DNA from: PNON01 sp964387025
GTDB taxonomy: Bacteria > Chloroflexota > Anaerolineae > Anaerolineales > Anaerolineaceae
Reading direction: 5' to 3'
Assembly: GCA_964387025.1 (NCBI GenBank)
Contig: CAYLUZ010000001.1
Span: forward strand, 62,001-126,000
DNA length: 64,000 nucleotides
The notes under the pieces were generated by a model, which saw only the letters and a list, made by a program, of their open reading frames with translations, did not search any database and had not been told where the DNA came from. Below are positions 61,702 through 64,000 of the stretch, piece after piece. How positions within the stretch are numbered: the first letter of the stretch is position 1; every line of letters begins with the position of its first letter. Both the position numbers and the translations under genes were made by a program.

Positions 61702-62913
61702 TCATTCTACTGCAGTAATCGGTGCTTTTTTTCTGAGGCGGGAATTGATCACCAGCAAAAGCACCATCTGAAGAAGCGACCATAAAACCAATCCCCCTAC
61801 CGCATACTTTCCGGATCCAGAAAAAATGTCGGTGGATTGCCCTGAAGCAATCTGGCTTGCGGCCAATAAAATAGCCATACCATTCCACACCCCATGCAAT
61901 AAGACTGCAACCAAGTAAGCCCCTGCAAGCTTCAAGTATTTACGCTGGGTCCAGGCGCATGCCAATCCCCAACCTACAATACCGGAAGCCAGCATGTGCA
62001 TAAGGGTAGCCCCAAAACGCAGCGATGACACCATCAGCCAGGTATCGTCCAACAAACGGGTGGTATTGAATAAACTTTCAACTAAGGCGAATCCCGCTCC
62101 ACTGAGCACTCCACCAATAAAACCCTCGCTTGGAGTGAGATTCTTTCGGGAAAGGAACCATAATCCAATTGGTTTAAATGCTTCTTCCACCAATGGCACG
62201 GCAATAGAAGCGGAGAATATCAATGTGATAATAACTGCTGGTCGTGACAAATAAGGAGTCAATATCCGCATCAGGGCATTGATATCATTACCCGCGCTGG
62301 ATAAACGTTCACCCAGCCTTGAAACCTCATCCTGCAGCGATGGCGAAAAGAAAACCAGGAGAGTAAATCCTGCCAGTAGAAGAATAACCCCGATGATCTC
62401 TGCAAGCATGGATAGGAATGTTCCCCCCAGCATGCCGGCAGAAAGTAATCCCCAATTGCGCTGGGGGCTCATTTTTTGAAGACCTGCGGAAGCTACCATG
62501 TAGAACCAGAGGACCAGCAACAAGACTGTCAACACCTGTACAAATGGAAACAGGTAAATTGTCCAGCCCCGATTCTGCAATATCGTACTGCCAAGCCAAA
62601 GGATCAGAGGCCAAATGAAGATGATCCCCAGAAAACCACGTGGAAACACGCGGTGATTAATCTGCACCGGATGATTGATCAATCGCATGAAACTGAAGAA
62701 AGTGGATGCGGAAACAATAAATCCAAGAACGCCAAAATCAATGGCAACCAGTAAAACCGTACCCGTATCTGCCGGTTGACCTTCGTTTACCAATTGTATG
62801 ATTCCGGAAAACACATTAACTAAAGCCAATCCCCATAAGAAAAGCATACCCAATCCGCTGAAGGCGAATTGGAATATGCTTATAATATGGGGTTTTGGCT
62901 TATTAAGGATCAT
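61702..62913 (-). CDS. PrsW-like intramembrane metalloprotease
   Basis: A 403-residue polytopic protein (about nine helices). The putative metal-site residues are in order: VPLVEEAFKP (EExxK-like), GFALVESLF (ExxxF), LMHMLASGIVG and LLHGVWNG. This matches PrsW/CPBP-related proteases, which cleave membrane-bound regulators such as anti-sigma factors. The substrate is not visible here. The start ATG overlaps the stop TGA of the upstream DsbA-cyclophilin gene (ATGA), so the two are translationally coupled. Confidence 0.85.
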   Translation of the reverse strand: MILNKPKPHIISIFQFAFSGLGMLFLWGLALVNVFSGIIQLVNEGQPADTGTVLLVAIDFGVLGFIVSASTFFSFMRLINHPVQINHRVFPRGFLGIIFIWPLILWLGSTILQNRGWTIYLFPFVQVLTVLLLVLWFYMVASAGLQKMSPQRNWGLLSAGMLGGTFLSMLAEIIGVILLLAGFTLLVFFSPSLQDEVSRLGERLSSAGNDINALMRILTPYLSRPAVIITLIFSASIAVPLVEEAFKPIGLWFLSRKNLTPSEGFIGGVLSGAGFALVESLFNTTRLLDDTWLMVSSLRFGATLMHMLASGIVGWGLACAWTQRKYLKLAGAYLVAVLLHGVWNGMAILLAASQIASGQSTDIFSGSGKYAVGGLVLWSLLQMVLLLVINSRLRKKAPITAVE

Positions 62914-64000
62914 TGAACAGCGATGGTTACTTTTATTATCTTGGTTCCAGGCGCCATGTTACCCTCTGCATCCATGGGCGTGACTGCCAGTTTCTGAACC
63001 ACATCCATTCCCTCTACCACTTCGCCGAGGACGGTGTAACGGCCATCCATATTGGCTAACGCACCATAAGTGATGAACAACTGGCTGCCATTAACAAAAC
63101 CAATCTTTCCGGCTTTGTCAAATTTAAGGTCAGGCACAATTTCAGGAGAAATATTAAACCCTGCGGTGCCATATCCTGTTTCGGTACGATCGCCGGTCAA
63201 GGCAACCTCGACTTGCGTCGGGTCTCCACGGATCACATTGAAGAACGAAGTATTGTCATACCAGCCCTGTTGGACCAACCAGACAAACGCGTTCGTTGAG
63301 AGGGGAACCTTATCGGTTTGAAGTTTCAAGACAATATTACCCACTTCAGTTTCGATGGTGGCTGTATATTGTTTTCCTGCTTCAAGTATAGTAGTCGGGC
63401 ATTCTTTGAAAAGGTTCTTTTCTTCCCTGAGAAGTTTGATCAGGATGCGCATATTGGGGAGATCAATACCCTCCCATATACGACCATTGACCATGATGAA
63501 TGGGGTATAACTGACCCCCGCATCGGTCGCCTGTTTTTGATAGTCGAGTGCTTTTTGAACAACAGCTGCACTCTTCATATCGGCCTGGAATTGGTCTTTA
63601 TTTAATCCAAGTGGTTCTGCCTGAGAAACCAGCCAGGTTTCAAAAGCAACAGCATCCATGGGACTCCAGGTAGCTTGCTGTGAAAGTATTAGATCTGACA
63701 ATTCGTAAAACTTGCCTTGCATTCCTGCTGCTTCTGCTGCCTGGGTGGCCAACAACGAATTTGGGTGAGAAGGCAGCGGGAAGTGGCGGAATACTGCACG
63801 TACATCATTCGGGAATTCTTTGAGGAGTTGCTCCAACACGGGAACAAACTGGGCGCAGTATGGTCATTGATAGTCGCTGTATTCCAGAATGGTAACAGCG
63901 GCATCTGCTGGACCACGGACCAGGTCAGTCTCATTCACTGGCGGGATATTGGCAACCAGGGCTACTTGTTCTGCAGTTGGAGGTTGAATGGCGTTTAATC
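62910..64000 (-). CDS. DsbA-like/cyclophilin-like fusion with in-frame TGA (probable selenoprotein), 5' partial
   Basis: The frame is open from the window edge to the stop at 62910 (362 visible residues), apart from one TGA at complement 63864-63866. The DsbA-type thioredoxin domain reads AAVTILEYSDYQ-[TGA]-PYCAQFVPVLEQL, so the TGA replaces the first Cys of CPYC; YTPFIMVNGR gives the cis-Pro loop. The C-terminal ~170 residues are cyclophilin-like (NAFVWLVQQGWYDN), but FHRV is FFNV here, so the catalytic Arg is gone. I read TGA as selenocysteine, supported by the stem-loop just downstream. If it is a true stop, only a 309-residue fragment from the GTG at 63839, without the redox site, could be made. 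The start codon and any signal peptide lie beyond the window. Confidence 0.75.
63828..63866 (-). promoter_or_regulatory. candidate bacterial SECIS stem-loop after the in-frame TGA
   Basis: In the minus-strand mRNA, UUGUUCC pairs with GGAGCAA (7 bp, one G-U pair) around the loop CGUGUU. The loop starts 23 bases after the UGA and has G as its second base. Both values fit the general bSECIS description (upper stem-loop, G in the first two loop positions, about 16-37 bases from UGA). The fold was judged by eye. Confidence 0.55.

Noticed and set aside
63864..63866. UGA read as tryptophan or glycine under an alternative genetic code
   Set aside because: Many genes in the window end in TGA (holB at 2087-2089, the flavoprotein at 3493, the same DsbA-cyclophilin gene at 62910), so UGA is a normal stop here.
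1..64000. tRNA or rRNA genes and CRISPR arrays
   Set aside because: I looked for T-loop GTTCGA-type motifs, conserved rRNA words and regularly spaced repeats on both strands and found none that fold or repeat convincingly. The GGTTCGAG at 60949 is part of a terminator.

Overview
The window looks like chromosomal DNA of an anaerobic or facultative Anaerolineae-like member of the Chloroflexota. This is an inference from gene content: a very long SecA, lipoproteins with SUMF1-like and Cys-rich domains, a DUF389-SH3 fusion, a tungsten-type aldehyde ferredoxin oxidoreductase next to amino-acid catabolic genes, a cyclophilin-rich secretome and no outer-membrane biogenesis genes. Most of it is ordinary housekeeping DNA with short operons on both strands. 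I see no rRNA, tRNA, CRISPR array, prophage or intact insertion sequence.

Layout. 1-7 kb: a small membrane protein, a cyclophilin, the polymerase III delta' subunit (leaderless start), a flavoprotein/thioesterase/hydrolase group, a DinB-TPR protein and adenosine deaminase. 7-15.4 kb: a co-oriented amino-acid or amine catabolic cluster made of an Lrp-type regulator, APC permease, saccharopine-dehydrogenase-like enzyme, aldehyde ferredoxin oxidoreductase, class III aminotransferase and CoA-acylating aldehyde dehydrogenase. A transaminase that makes aldehydes sits with two mechanistically different aldehyde-oxidising enzymes. 15.4-20 kb: a hydrolase-like lipoprotein that has lost its catalytic serine, a PilZ protein, a sugar-mutarotase-like protein and a BMP-type lipoprotein. 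20-29 kb: HAD, DUF389-SH3, phosphohexomutase, RdgB, YceD, the primary sigma factor, a patatin and a frameshifted DUF362 protein. 29-33 kb: dnaX-ybaB-recR. 33-39 kb: VWA protein, MerR regulator with a perfect sigma-70 promoter, MazG-like, esterase and C45 hydrolase. 39-46 kb: gyrA, birA, EamA transporter and the secA-yciI-surE-HD operon (running to 50.4 kb). 50.7-58 kb: GTPase, HAD, an HprK/PEPCK-like P-loop protein, and a GPH symporter plus phytoene-dehydrogenase-like operon under its own promoter and palindrome. 58-64 kb: a large Cys-repeat lipoprotein, DedA, a PrsW-like protease and, at the right edge, a secreted-type DsbA-cyclophilin fusion.

The most notable observation is in that last gene. 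Its reading frame is open to the window edge except for one TGA, which falls exactly on the first cysteine of the DsbA-like CPYC motif (complement 63864-63866), giving UPYC. A stem-loop with a G in the first two loop bases begins at a suitable distance downstream. This is the pattern of a bacterial selenoprotein with a bSECIS element. A sequencing error or nonsense mutation remains the main alternative, since the selenocysteine machinery would lie outside the window.
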